Assembly (NCBI GenBank): GCA_016584495.1
Contig: WAID01000009.1
Span: 434,001-498,000, forward strand
Source of the DNA: Celoporthe dispersa
Lineage: Eukaryota > Ascomycota > Sordariomycetes > Diaporthales > Cryphonectriaceae
Length of the DNA: 64,000 bases
Direction: 5' to 3'
Both the position numbers and the translations under genes were made by a program. The notes beneath the pieces are model-generated. The model made no database searches and was not told the DNA's origin. It was given only the letters and a program-made list of their open reading frames with translations. The first letter of the stretch is position 1. Every line of letters begins with the position of its first letter. Shown here one piece after another: positions 33,490 to 45,908 of this stretch.

Positions 33490-34960
33490 ACGATGACTAC
33501 AGTGAGATTGAACGATCGGAGGATGGTATCATCTGGACGGCATGTGTCTTGCATATATTACGCGCTATAGATCACACCTTACGATCTGGTCGTACAATAC
33601 GGTCCATAATACAACATTCCATCCACATATTCTAGCTACAAGCTACGCATCATTGTAGGTGCAGATCCACTGTGGTGAACTCTTTGTGATTCGATGAAAT
33701 GTAAGAGTATAGAATGTAGTACGACGTCACAATAACCATAACTGAGATCGTAGAGACCTGTAATCCTGATTAGGTATTCACTTGTGCAATGGGTACATGA
33801 GAAGAGACGAGAATTAGAACAAAAGTTTGATCGGTGAAGCGTCAACCGCAGTGTTAGCGCAGCTATCGATTTCATTGCATTCTATTAGTTCATGCAGAGC
33901 TTCCAGATACAAAGTGTTCAATCATTTATTAAAGTTTCAGAGTCTGCTTCTAGACTTGGTAAAGTTGCGATTTCAATAGTTTCATCATTTAGGTGGCAAG
34001 AGACCCTGCACTTACCACTGGTGCAATGGCCTTGATCCTCAGCTTATCACTGTGTCCAATATGCGCCGTGGCAAGAAGCCCAGAGCAAATGTTTCTCAAA
34101 CGATGAGAAAGATTTATAGACTTCGTAATAAATACGGTTTGTTTCTCTTTACGGTTTGGAGATAAAGTATCTGTAGATTGATGGGCCCCCACACGACGTG
34201 ACGACACGCTCAAGCAACAGAGGGCTGTTTAACAATTAAATATGTCTCCCATCTTTCAATGGTAGCATACGTTGGCCTTTTCCTCTTTACAAATCAAACA
34301 TGCGATACTCTAACTCTCCACAATAAACTGGATCAATCTTCAAGGAATCGTGTTGGCTGAGCTTTTCTCGTGCATGAGTGTCTCCTTGAAAACCATATGC
34401 CTGTTGTTGACCTCCGAAGCCCATACATGCAAAGCTGTGGGGATAATTAGGCTTTCTATGAGTATTGAATGAATGGACTGGATTGTTCTTGGCAGAACAG
34501 TAGACAAAACAGAGCGCTCAGAAAGAACTGAGTCCTTCTTTGTGTTCCTAGACCTCAAATTTGAGACGTCCATCGTGAATATCACGCTCAAAATGATCGG
34601 AAGTGAAATTCCCAATGCTGCAGTGTAGGCCCCTGATGGCCAAAGAGCAACATCCTCGCTCGTTCCTTGTCGAACGAGGCGGGCAGCGTGAGTACCAGAC
34701 ACGACACCGGGGTAGTAAGCTGACCTTCGGAGGGCATTGTGAGGTTACTCTGCCGGCTGTAGAAATTCTCCCCGCCCATCTCTGCATTTTGCTCAATGTT
34801 GCGCTGCCGGGCTTTACCCCCAGCTGGGCTCTTCATAATTGTTGGCCGGGCCTTGTACGTACGTACGGAAAGATCGTGAAGGTCACTATTCTGAATTGGT
34901 TGTTGTTAATGTTTTGAAAAAGCTATCTGTTCTGGCCTGGGCGTGCGTGCGCGATATGGG
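33490..34960. other. AT-rich flank with tail-like coding fragments
   Basis: No gene is certain. On the minus strand at about 34600-34840, a frame with GGENFYSRQSNLTMPSEGQL looks like a cytoplasmic tail and may be a 3' exon of the membrane protein gene next to it. I could not find a clean intron joining them. Confidence 0.3.
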
Positions 34961-35313
34961 CTATCGGCCGTCCTGGCCACGTGAACCCCATTGTGAGGTA
35001 TTCACCACCATATGCAATGCCACAATAATAGCAAATGTGAATATAGCGGTAATAAGGGACAAAAGGGTGGGGGCGAAAATGATCCAGGACCCGACTGCTA
35101 CAAAGGGATTGAAAAAAATAATATCTGCTAAGAATGCGAGGACACAGAAGGGAGGCGAAATAACGCCGTAGATAACCATGATTAGGAGAAACTTGGAAGA
35201 GTGAGATGGCGAATGTAGTTTGGACTATGATGGTGAGGGAGGATGATGAGGTGTACTGACATGGCCGACCGTACAATCAAGGAAGCGAGGAGACGGACGA
35301 GAGAGGTGGCCAT
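34961..35313 (-). CDS. Tentative multi-pass membrane protein (MARVEL-like layout)
   Basis: Minus-strand segments give several hydrophobic helices. They are a start MATSLVRLLASLIVRSAM, then LTIIVQTTFAISLFQ, then MVIYGVISPPFCVLAFLADI, and a last helix with LITAIFTFAIIVALHMVVNT. They lie in three frames. One extra T in the TTT near 35188 would join helices 2 and 3, and a second one-base change (or small intron) is needed after the first. Small four-helix membrane proteins with a basic start and a short tail are common in fungi, but I cannot place this one in a family with certainty. The 3' end is also unsure. Confidence 0.4.
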
Positions 35314-35449
35314 GTTAATAATGACACTAATAGCTAGGAAGACCTAGAACCCCCCGTCTACTCCAGGAGGACGAGGGCCTGAAGTGAATCTGAGTCGATT
35401 GAGACGAGGCATCTAACTGAGAAACTATCTCCCCACAACGGTCCATCAC

Positions 35450-35771
35450 CTACTTCTTCTTTCCCTTCTGGTTCTTGGCAGCCTTGTCGCCGCTCTGGGC
35501 CTTGCGAAGCTCCGCACGAGCCTCCCGGACGCAGTGGAAGCATCCATTCAGGATAGAATGGAAGCCATGTTTGGGGCACTTTTCGAAATGTCCCTTGGCC
35601 AGGCACCGATGTAGGTTGCCATGGAGCTTGCAGAAGGGACTATGTAGATTGACATTGACGTCAGCTTCAACTTGCTTTGTGGCACCTCTCCCAGATGATT
35701 CTGAGCAATGAACTCAAGGAGAATTTATGGATGGAAAGGGGATGCACTCACCAGTTATGGGTTGGCAGCAT
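35450..35771 (-). CDS. 69-aa Cys/His-rich small protein
   Basis: Exons on the minus strand are 35771-35752 and 35639-35450. The 112-bp intron (GTGAGT...ACATAG) splits a Cys codon and restores frame. The protein starts MLPTHNCPFCKLHGNLHRC and goes on with LAKGHFEKCPKHGFH and ILNGCFHC. It ends in a Lys-rich tail (KAAKNQKGKKK). Six Cys and at least six His are spaced like two or three small zinc knuckles (CPFC, the HFEKCPKH stretch, GCFHC). There is no signal peptide or membrane segment. I do not recognise a named family. The order of Cys/His with paired HG motifs suggests metal binding, by inference only. Confidence 0.65.
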
Positions 35772-36852
35772 CTTTATCGATGAGTTGCACTCCTGTTCAA
35801 TTCTTGGTGGTTCTTTATGTTTCGTTGGGAGGCGATATCCTCGTCGTATGTCTTTGCTGCAACCAAAGATGTTAGCTTTCCATCTTATAAATCAACAAGA
35901 GGTGAGATCCAACAAATTGATGGAGCTTACCGTGGTGGATGACTTGGCTGGCAGCAGTTACTCCAGGGTCCTGTCGGCGACGACCTTTATGTAGGTGTTA
36001 GAATGAGCGATGAAATTTATCTGGGTGGTGGTTGGCTTGTAGAGCATGCACGTACCCGTGTGGTTTCTGGGGCTGAGAAGTTGAGGATCACGATATGATT
36101 CTGAGAATTCTGGTGTGTGTTGTGATGAAAAATGCTTGGTCTGATTCTGAGTGTGCAGTTCGGCGTATATCAAAGATCAAGAAATTGTCACGATCCTGAG
36201 CAGTCGTTAGATAAACCTGCCAATACCCCCAGAATCGATATTTCGAGAAGACTCTCGACTATAATCAACACAGATGTTTTGTTGTAGTTACAATAGGTGG
36301 ATGCAAAAATAACGCGCTTCACTTGGAATTCACATTGTCTAAACAATGCAAACTGATATCAATCTAAACTTGCATAAATATCAGATGAACGGAGAGGTAA
36401 CAATGTGCTTGTACAATAAAGTGAGTTTTGAGTTAGCTGTCTTGTATTCTGCGCAAGAGCGAGGTGAGATCCAGAACTGGAAGATTGTAAAGTTACACTT
36501 GGTAGTCACAAAAAGAAAAAAAAAAGAATATTAGAGAGGTCCAGATACTCATGCTTATATCACAAAACTCATAAAGTATGCATTGGGCACTTATATGACC
36601 TATTCCCCAGATTCTTGACAAATCACATGTGTTACACTGCAGAGAAAGCTTGATGTTATTTCTCAAAACTCTTATTTTGCATGAAGAATCTGTTCATTCT
36701 GACTCGTAGTCTGTCCATGTTTAACCCACTCTATAAAGTACAAATGTGCAAAACGTCCATTTCCTTTACCCAGCCGGACCCATGGCACGTCTCTCGCCCA
36801 AACCTAAGCCTGCTGATCTCGCCAGCACCATGGCAGCAGCATGACAGCACGC
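35772..36852. other. AT-rich intergenic
   Basis: No gene recognised. Short overlapping frames only. Confidence 0.45.
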
Positions 36853-37743
36853 TCACTCGTCAAGGACCCCAAAGGGCTTGTCCCTCGCGCCGTTCCCAAA
36901 GACCACAAACCGCCTCGTGGCACCCGGAGCCCGCTCCGCACTGTGCAGCCTGCACTGCCAAGGCCAGGTCGAGATCTGCCACGAGGCCTGCCTGACCAGC
37001 TCCCTGAGCACGCGGATCTCGTTGTACGCGCCGCCGCCAGCGCTGTCCGCAGCCGGAGTGGCGACGGAGATGCCCACGACCACGTCCTGGAGGCCCGCCG
37101 CAACCGCCGCCTGGACCATGCCGCTCAGGGCGCACAGGCGCGGGTCCGCGGGGGCGACCTGGTCATGCTGGTACCACTCCGCCGGACGGCGGCCGAGATT
37201 CTTGGCCCGTTCAAAGGAGGCGATGCCTGAGGCGAACGTCCAGTTCGGGTTGGGAAAGGCCGTGGGGATAGGCGCGTGTGTGCAGCCCTTGGCCTCGCAG
37301 TAGAGGAGCTCCCTCTCCTGGAAGTCCTCCTTGGTCTGGGAGTCCTCGCGCTTGTGCTGCTCGCACTGGAAGCTGTGATCCGAGTACAAGAGGTGGTCCT
37401 CTCGCTGCTGGGTGAGAAGTCTGTCTCCGGCCAGGTAGTCAGGTGGCTCGGCAGAGGCACCGATGTCTGGCTCGAGGAGGGCGAGAAACTTGTCGTTGCG
37501 GGCCGGGTCAGCAGCAGACGTATCCCCTTGAGCAGAGGAAGAAGGGTAGGATCCCGCCACTGCGATGATGACGGAGGGTGTTGCTCTGGTTTGCTGGGTT
37601 GTTAGAGTCTCACCACCCACCTGGCTTGCCTTCACCTCGTTGCTGCCCACGAAGATGGCCATGTTGTCGAGTACTGAGGGGAGAGTCTGGAAGGTGATGC
37701 TTCCCAGGTCGAGTGATTGGTTGGGTGAGTAGGCCTTTTGCAT
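36853..37743 (-). CDS. Hypothetical protein, 296 aa
   Basis: A single open frame from ATG 37743 to 36853 with clearly coding base composition (GC-rich third positions) in an otherwise AT-rich area. The N-terminal part contains PSVLDNMAIFVGSNEVKASQ and a short hydrophobic stretch SVIIAVAGS. The C-terminal part has AALQ-type Ala/Gly-rich sequence (AAGLQDVVVGISVATPAADS), then NEIRVLRELVRQASW, and ends ARDKPFGVLDE. There is no signal peptide, no clear transmembrane helix and no motif known to me. An intron in the first 70 codons cannot be excluded. Confidence 0.6.
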   Translation of the reverse strand: MQKAYSPNQSLDLGSITFQTLPSVLDNMAIFVGSNEVKASQVGGETLTTQQTRATPSVIIAVAGSYPSSSAQGDTSAADPARNDKFLALLEPDIGASAEPPDYLAGDRLLTQQREDHLLYSDHSFQCEQHKREDSQTKEDFQERELLYCEAKGCTHAPIPTAFPNPNWTFASGIASFERAKNLGRRPAEWYQHDQVAPADPRLCALSGMVQAAVAAGLQDVVVGISVATPAADSAGGGAYNEIRVLRELVRQASWQISTWPWQCRLHSAERAPGATRRFVVFGNGARDKPFGVLDE

Positions 37744-37967
37744 TTATTAGTGCTGAAATTACCATCGAGGAGTAAACAAATTTACATTCATGCGCAAGGC
37801 TGAGTTATATAGTAGGTAGGAGGCACATACTAGACTAGGTCCTTTGTCGAGGCAGAACAATACCCCTATTGCCAGGCAAAAAGCTTACAAGGGCATTGTA
37901 TTCCACACCCAGAGCTGTTTCAATATTGAGAAACAACCCTTCTGTGCCTAGTATCAAGAACCATGTC

Positions 37968-37998
<31 letters not shown>

Positions 37999-40117
37999 TC
38001 CTTCAATGGTCTCTATTTTCTACTGACGACTGATTTTGAAGGACAACCGCCAACAGGGAAGCCATGTTGAGGATGTACTTAGCAGTATCGATTATCAACA
38101 CAATGCACAAAGCATGAATGCTTTGCCAAGACAGACAGGGCTGTAGTCTCTGATGATTGACCCTTGTTCTGCAAAGAGCAAGGCCCTCAGGGCTGAGATG
38201 CTGGGTTTCTGAACAGCATCATGCTACCACTGGGAGGGGGTGTCGAGTAGGAAGAAGAGGGCTGAACAGACACAACAGGAGATGAGGCAGAATTCAGATA
38301 TGATCAGTCTCGAGGCTCATACTTGACTTGTGTGCTATGATTCTGCTGCGCAAATGCTTGCTTGCTGCTAATGGTTATTATCCGATATCCGAACTCATTT
38401 GTCGCCTTGACCCCGCCCATCCAGAACCGTTCCATTCCTTCCTTTCCACCAGACTCCCACCTCGATCCGTTTCCACCAATTACCCGTCAAGGTCGTCAAA
38501 CCGTAGATAGCAGGCACGGAGACCTCACCCCGTCCACGGAAGAGTCTTTTTACGTTCACCTGATCTCGCCGTTCATGCAACCCGTCCCGTCATGACGGGA
38601 TATCCATACCGACAGAGCCGTAGGTATCCCGCCCTCACAAGTCAAAGTCTCTCTGAACCTCTCAACCTCTCGGCATTCTTCTCGTCTCTATGTCTCCCTT
38701 TGCCTCCCTTTCTCGCCCTTCACCTCGAGTTCCTGATGGTAACCTTAGCTTACCCACGACTGGCAACTCGCCCCGTGTCCTGGTCTCCGCCGAGTGCATG
38801 TCCACCTTTGATCATCGCAGGCTCAGCTGGCCCTCGGTCGGGTTCGCCATCTGTCCATATTGCCATCTTGACAATCGAAAGGAGGCATCTGGCGCAGCAA
38901 GACGGAGCCTCCTGTCACCCAAGCACCAGAGCGGAGGCGGAAAAGAAAGAAGAAAAAAAAGAGAGAATAAAAATCAACACAAGACGGCTCGTTCATCTCA
39001 AAGTTGTGCTTCAACTGCAGCAAGATCCATTAAAAGGATAAATGAAAGTAGCAGGAATAGTACAGGGGGGCAGTTCCAAGAAAGAAAAAACTTATGTCAT
39101 TGGTATGCAGTGACCGATGTGGGATGTCCATTGTCTCGTTGCTGTGGCAAGCCTATGTCTTGGGAGGGAATTGGGGGATTGATCTGCTAGTGATACAAAA
39201 AGCTCCTGGTAGGTGAAGCTCAGTCTCCCAACCTGTGCGAGCCTCAGAATCGGAACCAAGAGTCCGTCGTCCGTTGTGGTGTGTGGGGCCCTGTCGAAAC
39301 CACATGGCGTGTCGGGGAAGAGGCAGCAAGTTCTTGTCGAAATTGAATTAGTGGTTTGCTGGAGCCAGTGTTCCTTGACTCCGATCCCTGAGGAGTAATC
39401 TAGAGGCCATCTAGACGTGTCGTCATAACGAGGCGTTACTGTCATTGGGGCATGGTTTGACGGTCATCTCTGCCGGGTATGCGTCTATGAGGGTGGCTGA
39501 AAAAGAGATGAACCGTGGGTATCCAACCCTTCAAGAGAGAGTCTGCATCCTGATCCTGTCAAGCCTACTCAGCCATGCCCCATGGTGTGTGTGTGTGTGT
39601 GTCGTACGGCATAAAGTGGTCGCCCATGTGAGGTCTGCTGTGAAGAAAAGTGTGTGTCCCGATCGACTTTCGATTTCCAGGTCCGCCTTGCCATTTGTTC
39701 CTTTTTTTTTTTTTGTTCTCTCATTTTCTCTTTTTTTGGTGCGTTGGATGCATCCTTTCGTCAGATCGTTTGTAATTGGCATCAGATATGATATAGCCAT
39801 GTGCCAGACGTCAAGATGCGTGCTGAACTGATCACTGTAAGCCGTGTGTGTGCCGGTGGTATTAGATCGCTCAGGCAAAAAAAAAAATTCTTCTTGCTCG
39901 GTGCGAGTGATGAGTGAGATAGCAAGACCGAAGTGAGTCCGCAGCCAGAACTGTCGCGAATAAAAAAGAAGCAGAAAACGAGGGAAAAATCCACCGCAGA
40001 TGATAATGAACCCGGAAGAAAACATGCGCCGTAAAACGAAGAGATGATCGTTGCGTGATGCTAGCAAGGGTATCGGTCGTCTCTCATCTCTCAGATTATC
40101 TGAGTGATAATCCGACC
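37744..40117. other. Intergenic with simple repeats
   Basis: No gene supported. Contains a T19 run followed by GT repeats (37968-37998), a GT repeat near 39585-39602 and a T run near 39702-39713. Plus-strand frames at 38592-39190 overlap each other and look random. Confidence 0.45.
37968..37998 (+). repeat. T19 run plus GT dinucleotide repeat
   Basis: Nineteen Ts directly followed by (GT)6, a compound microsatellite. Confidence 0.9.
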
Positions 40118-42290
40118 CTAGTGGGAGTAGAGGCTGCTGCTCCCGCCGCTGCCATTGAAGTTCTCAGACGAGTCTGCGCGAGACCCGGTCAGTAAATCCG
40201 AGTACGACTCCGAGGACGTCAGGTTTGACGAACCGCTTCCTCTCTGTGCGTGGCCGTTCACACGGCGACCGCCAAACCCGCCCGAGGTCTCCCATCCGGT
40301 CTCGGGCCCCCTGGGCTGGCGCTCAGGAGCGTTACGAGCGCTGAGGCCATTAACCCCAGGCCGCTGGCTGCCGATAGCGCCAGGGTTCTCCCGGGGACGG
40401 CTCGTCTCGTAGGGACCTTCAGCCACGCTCAGCGAGCTCAGGGTGTTTGTGACACCGGCGAGACTGAGATCTGAGGCGCGGTGGTTGAGGCTGCTTCCAG
40501 GAGTCGTCGGGGTCGTGGTCATGCCCGGAAAGGCGCCGGAGAGATCGGGCCGCGAAGACAGACCCATCTCGTTGAGCCGGAGGGATGAGGTCGGGTAGGC
40601 CGAGTCCCGTGGGCTCGGGGTCCTCGCCTGCATCACGGGCCGCCCGAGCTCCGCCATGCTCCGGATGGTTCGAAGGTTCGAGGCGCTGTTCAGCCCGTCA
40701 GGGCTGCCGTCGGAAGCTCGAGGGCGGGGTTCCCATGCCGACTGATGGTGCCGTATCCGTTAGAGCTCGACGTCCGTTGCTCGCCAAAGTCGATCGTGGC
40801 CGCGCGCGCCAGACTCTTGCTGTTGCCAGGGTACTGGAGCTGCTCGACGGCAGACACGGGCGTGTGGCTCGTGTTGATCGCCAGGCCCGGGGGAGCCATA
40901 CCCTCCTTCCAGACGATCGTGCACCGGTTCTCGTTGCTGCCGAATGATTCGTGGTGTAGACCAAGGTTGTGGGCCAAGACGTGGATCAGACGACGCTCCT
41001 CAGGGGTGTTCGAGGCCTCAAAGGGGAGATATTCGCGTATGGCATGATCCTCCTTGTACTTTCGGAGCTGTACGTAGATCTCCAGCGTCCTCTCATCGTT
41101 CAGGTCAGGCATCTCCTCTGCACAGACAATCATCGTTAGTCAGGTGGCACCTAGGGGATCTAGGAACGAGAAGAAAAGGGGGGAGGAGGGGGGGGGGGGC
41201 GAGGAGGACGCACTGGCTGGTGAGGTCCGCGAGGGGGTGACCTCGGCGGACTGGGCGATGAGGGACTGAAGGGAGCCCTGGTGCGCCAGGTTGATGGGGC
41301 GGTGTTGCTCTTCCAGCTGGCCCCGCTTCTGCCTCTTCTCCCGCTCTATGCGCTCCCGCTCGTGCTCGGGCAGCATCTTTTTGTACTCGACGCGCAGCTT
41401 GCGGCCGTGCACGTCCAGCTGGTTCATCCTGTCGATCACCTGCCTGGTCTCCTCGGCACTGGAGAAGTTCGCAAAGGCCAGGCCCCTGAAGACGCCGTTG
41501 TCAAAGTGGTAGTTGAACGCATAGGGCTGGGGCAGGTTCATCTCCATCATGATGGCCTGCAGGACTTCCTTGCGCACGTTGAAGGGGATATTCTTGATCA
41601 CGATGGCGGTAGGGATCAGGTCGTCCTTCTTGTCGTGCTGGGAGCGGGCATCCTGGAACATGGACTGCTGGGCACGCAGCTGCTCGAGGCTGTTCACGAT
41701 GTGGCCGTAGGGGTGGTTAGCCACGGGCTGCGACGGGTACCCGGGCTGGGCCTGCTGCTGCTGGTCTGGAGGCCCAGCGCGGGCTGGGCGGGCGAATCGG
41801 ACTGCTGCATCCAGTACTGTTTTGGGGGTGGCAGGTTAGTGATTTTTCGGGGCGTTGGGAGCTGTGGTCGGCCTAAACTGACGTCTGGAATTCCTGGCCT
41901 TCTGTTGATGGCGCGGGCGGACCTCAGGTCGGGGACAGGGCCGCTGACGGTGGCCGAGCCACCATTGTAGTTCCACGCGGTCTGGTTTCCAGTCATGTAC
42001 TCGCCAGGCATGCCCGAGACGGTGGGAGGAGCAGCCCTGCTGATGGTGTCGAGAATCCCGTAGGCATCCCTCATGGGGTACATGGACGGCGCCTGCTGGC
42101 CCATGGAGTCGAGCTGCTGCGGCTGCGGCTGCTGCTGCCTCTGGTTGGACTGGCGGGTGACACCCATGCCGGAGGGGAGGGTGGCGTAGCCGTTTCTCGT
42201 CGAGGTCGGGGAGCGGTTTCCCAACCCGCCGCTGTAGGGGCCGTACGCGGCAAAGCTGTCCGCCTGCTGAGGATGGCTCATGATTGTCAT
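40118..42290 (-). CDS. PIN4/Cip2-like RNA-binding protein, RRM plus R3H (two frame breaks)
   Basis: Orthologue of yeast Pin4 (Mdt1) and fission yeast Cip1/Cip2, cytoplasmic RNA-binding proteins linked to stress and checkpoint control. Start at ATG 42290 (or 42281). Order: a Gln/Pro-rich N-terminus; an RRM (AIVIKNIPFNVRKEVLQAIM, then GLAFANFSSAEETRQVIDRM); a charged helix; an intron at 41213-41118 (GTGCGT...GTGCAG, with a long C run); an R3H domain (LRKYKEDHAIREYLPFEA, then RLIHVLAHNLGLHHES); and a Ser-rich tail ending SSSLYSH. A base is missing near GGG 41773-41775, before the RRM. Another is missing in G4 40726-40729, after the R3H; correction gives ASDGSPDGLNSASNLRTIRS. A 66-nt in-frame intron-like segment lies at about 41821-41886. 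Confidence 0.9.
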
Positions 42291-44430
42291 AGATGCGCGT
42301 ACCGCTGAGGCGTGTGTCTCGTCTTCGTCACCGGCTGCTTTGGGGGGGGGGGCGGGGGGGCAGTCCGCTGCGCTTCACCCTAACAGCCTGCCTGGTGGGA
42401 TGTGAGAGGCAAGCTGTTCCGACGGGGGAAGGGGGAAGCCTCGCGACGGTCGCGCTGCCTGGATGGTGTCAAGGAGGAGGGAGGTGGGAGGAGCGGAGGC
42501 GGAGGCGGCGGAGGAGAGGAGGATCCGTCTCGAAAAAAGCACGTCAGGGTTGCGAGGGAATGGTAGAGAAGATCTGCAGGAAGGGAGGTCAGAGACAGGG
42601 CCAGATATCAAGATGGCGGCTGTAGTGTGTGGGAGGGGGTGGGAACACTCGAGGAGGAGGAGGAGGAGGCGAGGAGGGGGAAGCAGATAAGCCAGGAGGG
42701 CAAGGGGGTTGGAAAAGGGATCCTCACCGTCGGGATCGGGCTGCGGTTGACGAGAATGGAGGAAATCTCGTAGAGTGGGGAGGAAACAGGGAGTGATGGT
42801 CCCCTTTATTATTTTGATGAGGCCTCCCCTGAAGGCGGTCAGGTGAATGAGGCGAGGCGAGGTGCGAGGGAAGAGGTCCAGGTAGGGCAGGACGAGATTG
42901 AAAGACCTCGACGATGCGGGGTGGCGGCACACGGAGGAGGGAGGCGCCAGAGGTCGTCGGGCTCGAGGGATGAGGCTCAAGGGTGTGTCGTCGACGAGTC
43001 GAGGAGGTTTTTGAGGGGGGGGGGATCAGACCGTATTGTGGTATCTAACCTCTGCCCCTTTTGGTCGACTGCGCCAGAGAGACCCAAGGTGCAAAAAAAA
43101 ATTATGGGTCTGAAAATATTGGCCTGGTGGTGGCAGGTGGTTTAGGCCGGTTGTTGGTGACTAGGGATTTTCGAGGTCAGGCCTGCTACGGACAGGCGAG
43201 GGTGACGGGCCAGAGACGAAAAAGGAAAAGGTCGCCCAAGGCGGCCTGAAGAGAGAGAGGGAAGAGGAAGGAAGAGGAAAAAAAAAAGGAAAAAAAAAGA
43301 GGCACGCCCACGCAGAGAAAGGGAGACAGACAGTGCGCACACACCTGGGTCACGTTAGCAGATGGAGAAGAGGCGAATGGATGTATGTAATCTCGTGTCG
43401 CGCGCCGAGGAGGGCGGGAGGGAATGTGAGAGGGAGACACAGAGAGAGAGACAGAGAGAGAAGGATCCCAATATCGTCGCGTTTGAGAGGGCGAGGTTGT
43501 CAAGGTGGGAAGGTGTGGAAAGCTGGGGTGAGGTAAGGTGAGGAGGAGAGGCGGAGTTGAGGGGGAGGGCGGCCAACCTGGGAAGGTCGAGAGTTGGAGT
43601 CGAAGTTGAGACAAGACCGGATGAAGCGTGGTGGTGAGTTGGCAGGTTGCCCAGGGAGGAGGCCAGGTCGGACGGTGATGGGTGCAGGACTGGATCGGGG
43701 GGGGGGGGAACAGGCCGATTCAGGACTGGGGCAGGCCCTAAAGTTACAGCAGGAGGGAGGAAATCTGGAAGGGAAGGGTGTGCGGCTACCTGCTGCTTGC
43801 CGCTACCGCTGCACCCGCTGATGATGCATGCAACGGGCTGGTGGGAGGGGTTGGTCAGGAGGGCACCCGACGAGTTCCAGTGGGAGGGGGGTGTGCTGGG
43901 GGCTAGGACGCTGTAGGGGCGGGATACAGCACCACTAAGCTGTAGCGATTTTACCATGCCCAGTGAGAGCATGGTACTATGGTAGTGATATTGGCGCTGT
44001 GGACAGGGATAGACGGTGTAAAGGGGGGAGGGGACCGATGGTCACGACTGGGGATCATGCCTCCAAGATTTGACTCACAGGTTGTGGTAGATTGCCTGGC
44101 CGCCCCAAGGGGTTGACAACGGAGCTGCAGGTTACGCTTGACCAACTGAGCACCTGCGCTGAGGATCTCTAGAGACAAAGACTTTGTCCGTCTTTTTTTT
44201 TTTTCTTCTTTCCCTTTCTTTCCTTTCTCGTTAGTTGGTATGCAAGAGATGATTCCAAGTTGTTCACTGGTGGTGGTGACGTTGTTGCTGTGGCAGCAGC
44301 AGCAGCTGTCGCGCTCAGTAGAAAGGCTAAGGTTTGTGTACGCAAGACCGCGTTGAGAGCGGAAGGGAGGGGGGAGTGTTTGTGATAGTGCAGCTGCGGG
44401 AGGTGTCACTGTCAGGCTTAACACTTCTCC
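42291..44430. promoter_or_regulatory. Long leader/promoter region of the PIN4-like gene
   Basis: About 2.1 kb of GC-rich, G/A-biased sequence (C/T-rich on the gene strand), with G runs near 42343-42360, 43015-43025 and 43697-43708. No protein-like frame. Regulatory RNA-binding protein genes in fungi often have long 5' leaders, which would fit. Confidence 0.4.
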
Positions 44431-44750
44431 CCCCCAAGATTAGCGAGGCTTCACTTTACAGGGATTTGCCCTTCCAGAAGGAAAACGGCGGCAGCCAGGC
44501 CAGAAGGAACGGGACGAGCAGCAGAGGGCAGTGGGGCCAATCACCCGGAACTAGGGTTCCTGACAGGGGGGCATCCGCTGGAGGAGACAGAGAAGGGGGG
44601 GGGGGTTCCTAACCTGAATGAACTTCTAAGATCTGAAAGGAAAAAGGGAAAAGAATACCAAAAAAAAAAAAGAGATGGAATAAAAGCAAAGAAGAAAAAC
44701 AAGAAGAAAAAAAAGGGGGAGGGGAGGCCACTACGCATGAACCTGATATA

Positions 44751-44770
44751 CTCTCTCTCTCTCTCTCTCT
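44751..44770 (+). repeat. (CT)10 microsatellite
   Basis: Ten uninterrupted CT units. Confidence 0.9.
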
Positions 44771-45884
44771 TTTTCACTTTCTCTCCCTCTCCTGGTCGTT
44801 ATGTATACACATAATGTCACAGTATTTTGGCTGGCAAGGCGGAGGGAAAAGAAAGGTATGCTATGCCCCTATGTTTCGCACATGATAGTTTCTGGTTCAT
44901 CCCGTTGTGGTGGTTCTCTGTAGGCACTCGGCTGGTTTATTGCTCCCCTGTACAGGTGTAGGTGTCCTGTAGGGGTTATGGATGGACTTTGTTCAGTGTC
45001 ACACGCGCGAGGGCGCTAACACGCAGCCTAGTAATGATGTCTGTGCGAGGTTGTTAAAGTTTAGCTCGGACATCCCGAACCAGATCGGTCGATCCATCTC
45101 CAGGTCTACCTTCCTTCGCCTGCAGCCTCAAGATGAACCTCTCCTTCTCTCCTCCCCTTACGCCCCGTCAACATGCCTTCCACACACCTACATCGACTAC
45201 GAGATGGGTATGCGGTGTGGTGTCGCTGCTGATTTCGTGTGAACGAGCCATGCCTCTGGCTGACTGACGGGGTTCTCCTCCCAGGCTGACGGGTCACATC
45301 ATCTCGCCTGAGATGGGCGATCTTGCATGCATTGGCTGCGATGGCTTGCATAAAGTATCCTTTCCTCCTCGTTGCGCCGTGTATTGCTTGCATTTTGGGG
45401 CCAGCCACATCCGACGCGACAGGGCACCGTGACGACCGGCCAGGGATGGCTGTGGAATGGGGTCTCTCTCCTCGGAGCCAGCCTGAGGCCCGTCCGTTGT
45501 CTCGGCACCATGCTGCAGCTGCACCCTTCGAGCCAGCCTCGACAGCGGTCCTGCGCTGGTTTCCTTGTTTTCTTGAGCCGCAGTTCCACTCTGACAAGAT
45601 CGTCTGCCTATAGGTTATACTTTCTGCGGCTTCTACTTATCTGTGAGCTGTGCGCTGCCTGTCTGTGCCCAAGCGCGGGCAGAAAGAAAGAGTTGTTTCC
45701 TTTAGCCTTCTTCTGGCCAGATGATCTCCACGACGGGACCGCAGGGGCCAACACGAATGTCTCGCCTGGAGCCCACGGCAGCTGACCTTGCCCTGCGTTG
45801 GGCAAGATCGGCCAGAGGCGAACGGCGCTTATCCCATTTCAACCCCTCTACCGGCGTATCGACTTTCAGGTGGACGCGATCCGG

Positions 45885-45908
45885 ATCCCCGGGTACGTAC
45901 CCGGGGAT
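45885..45908. repeat. 24-bp perfect palindrome
   Basis: The 12-bp arm ATCCCCGGGTAC is followed at once by its reverse complement, with no spacer. See the findings. Confidence 0.9.
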
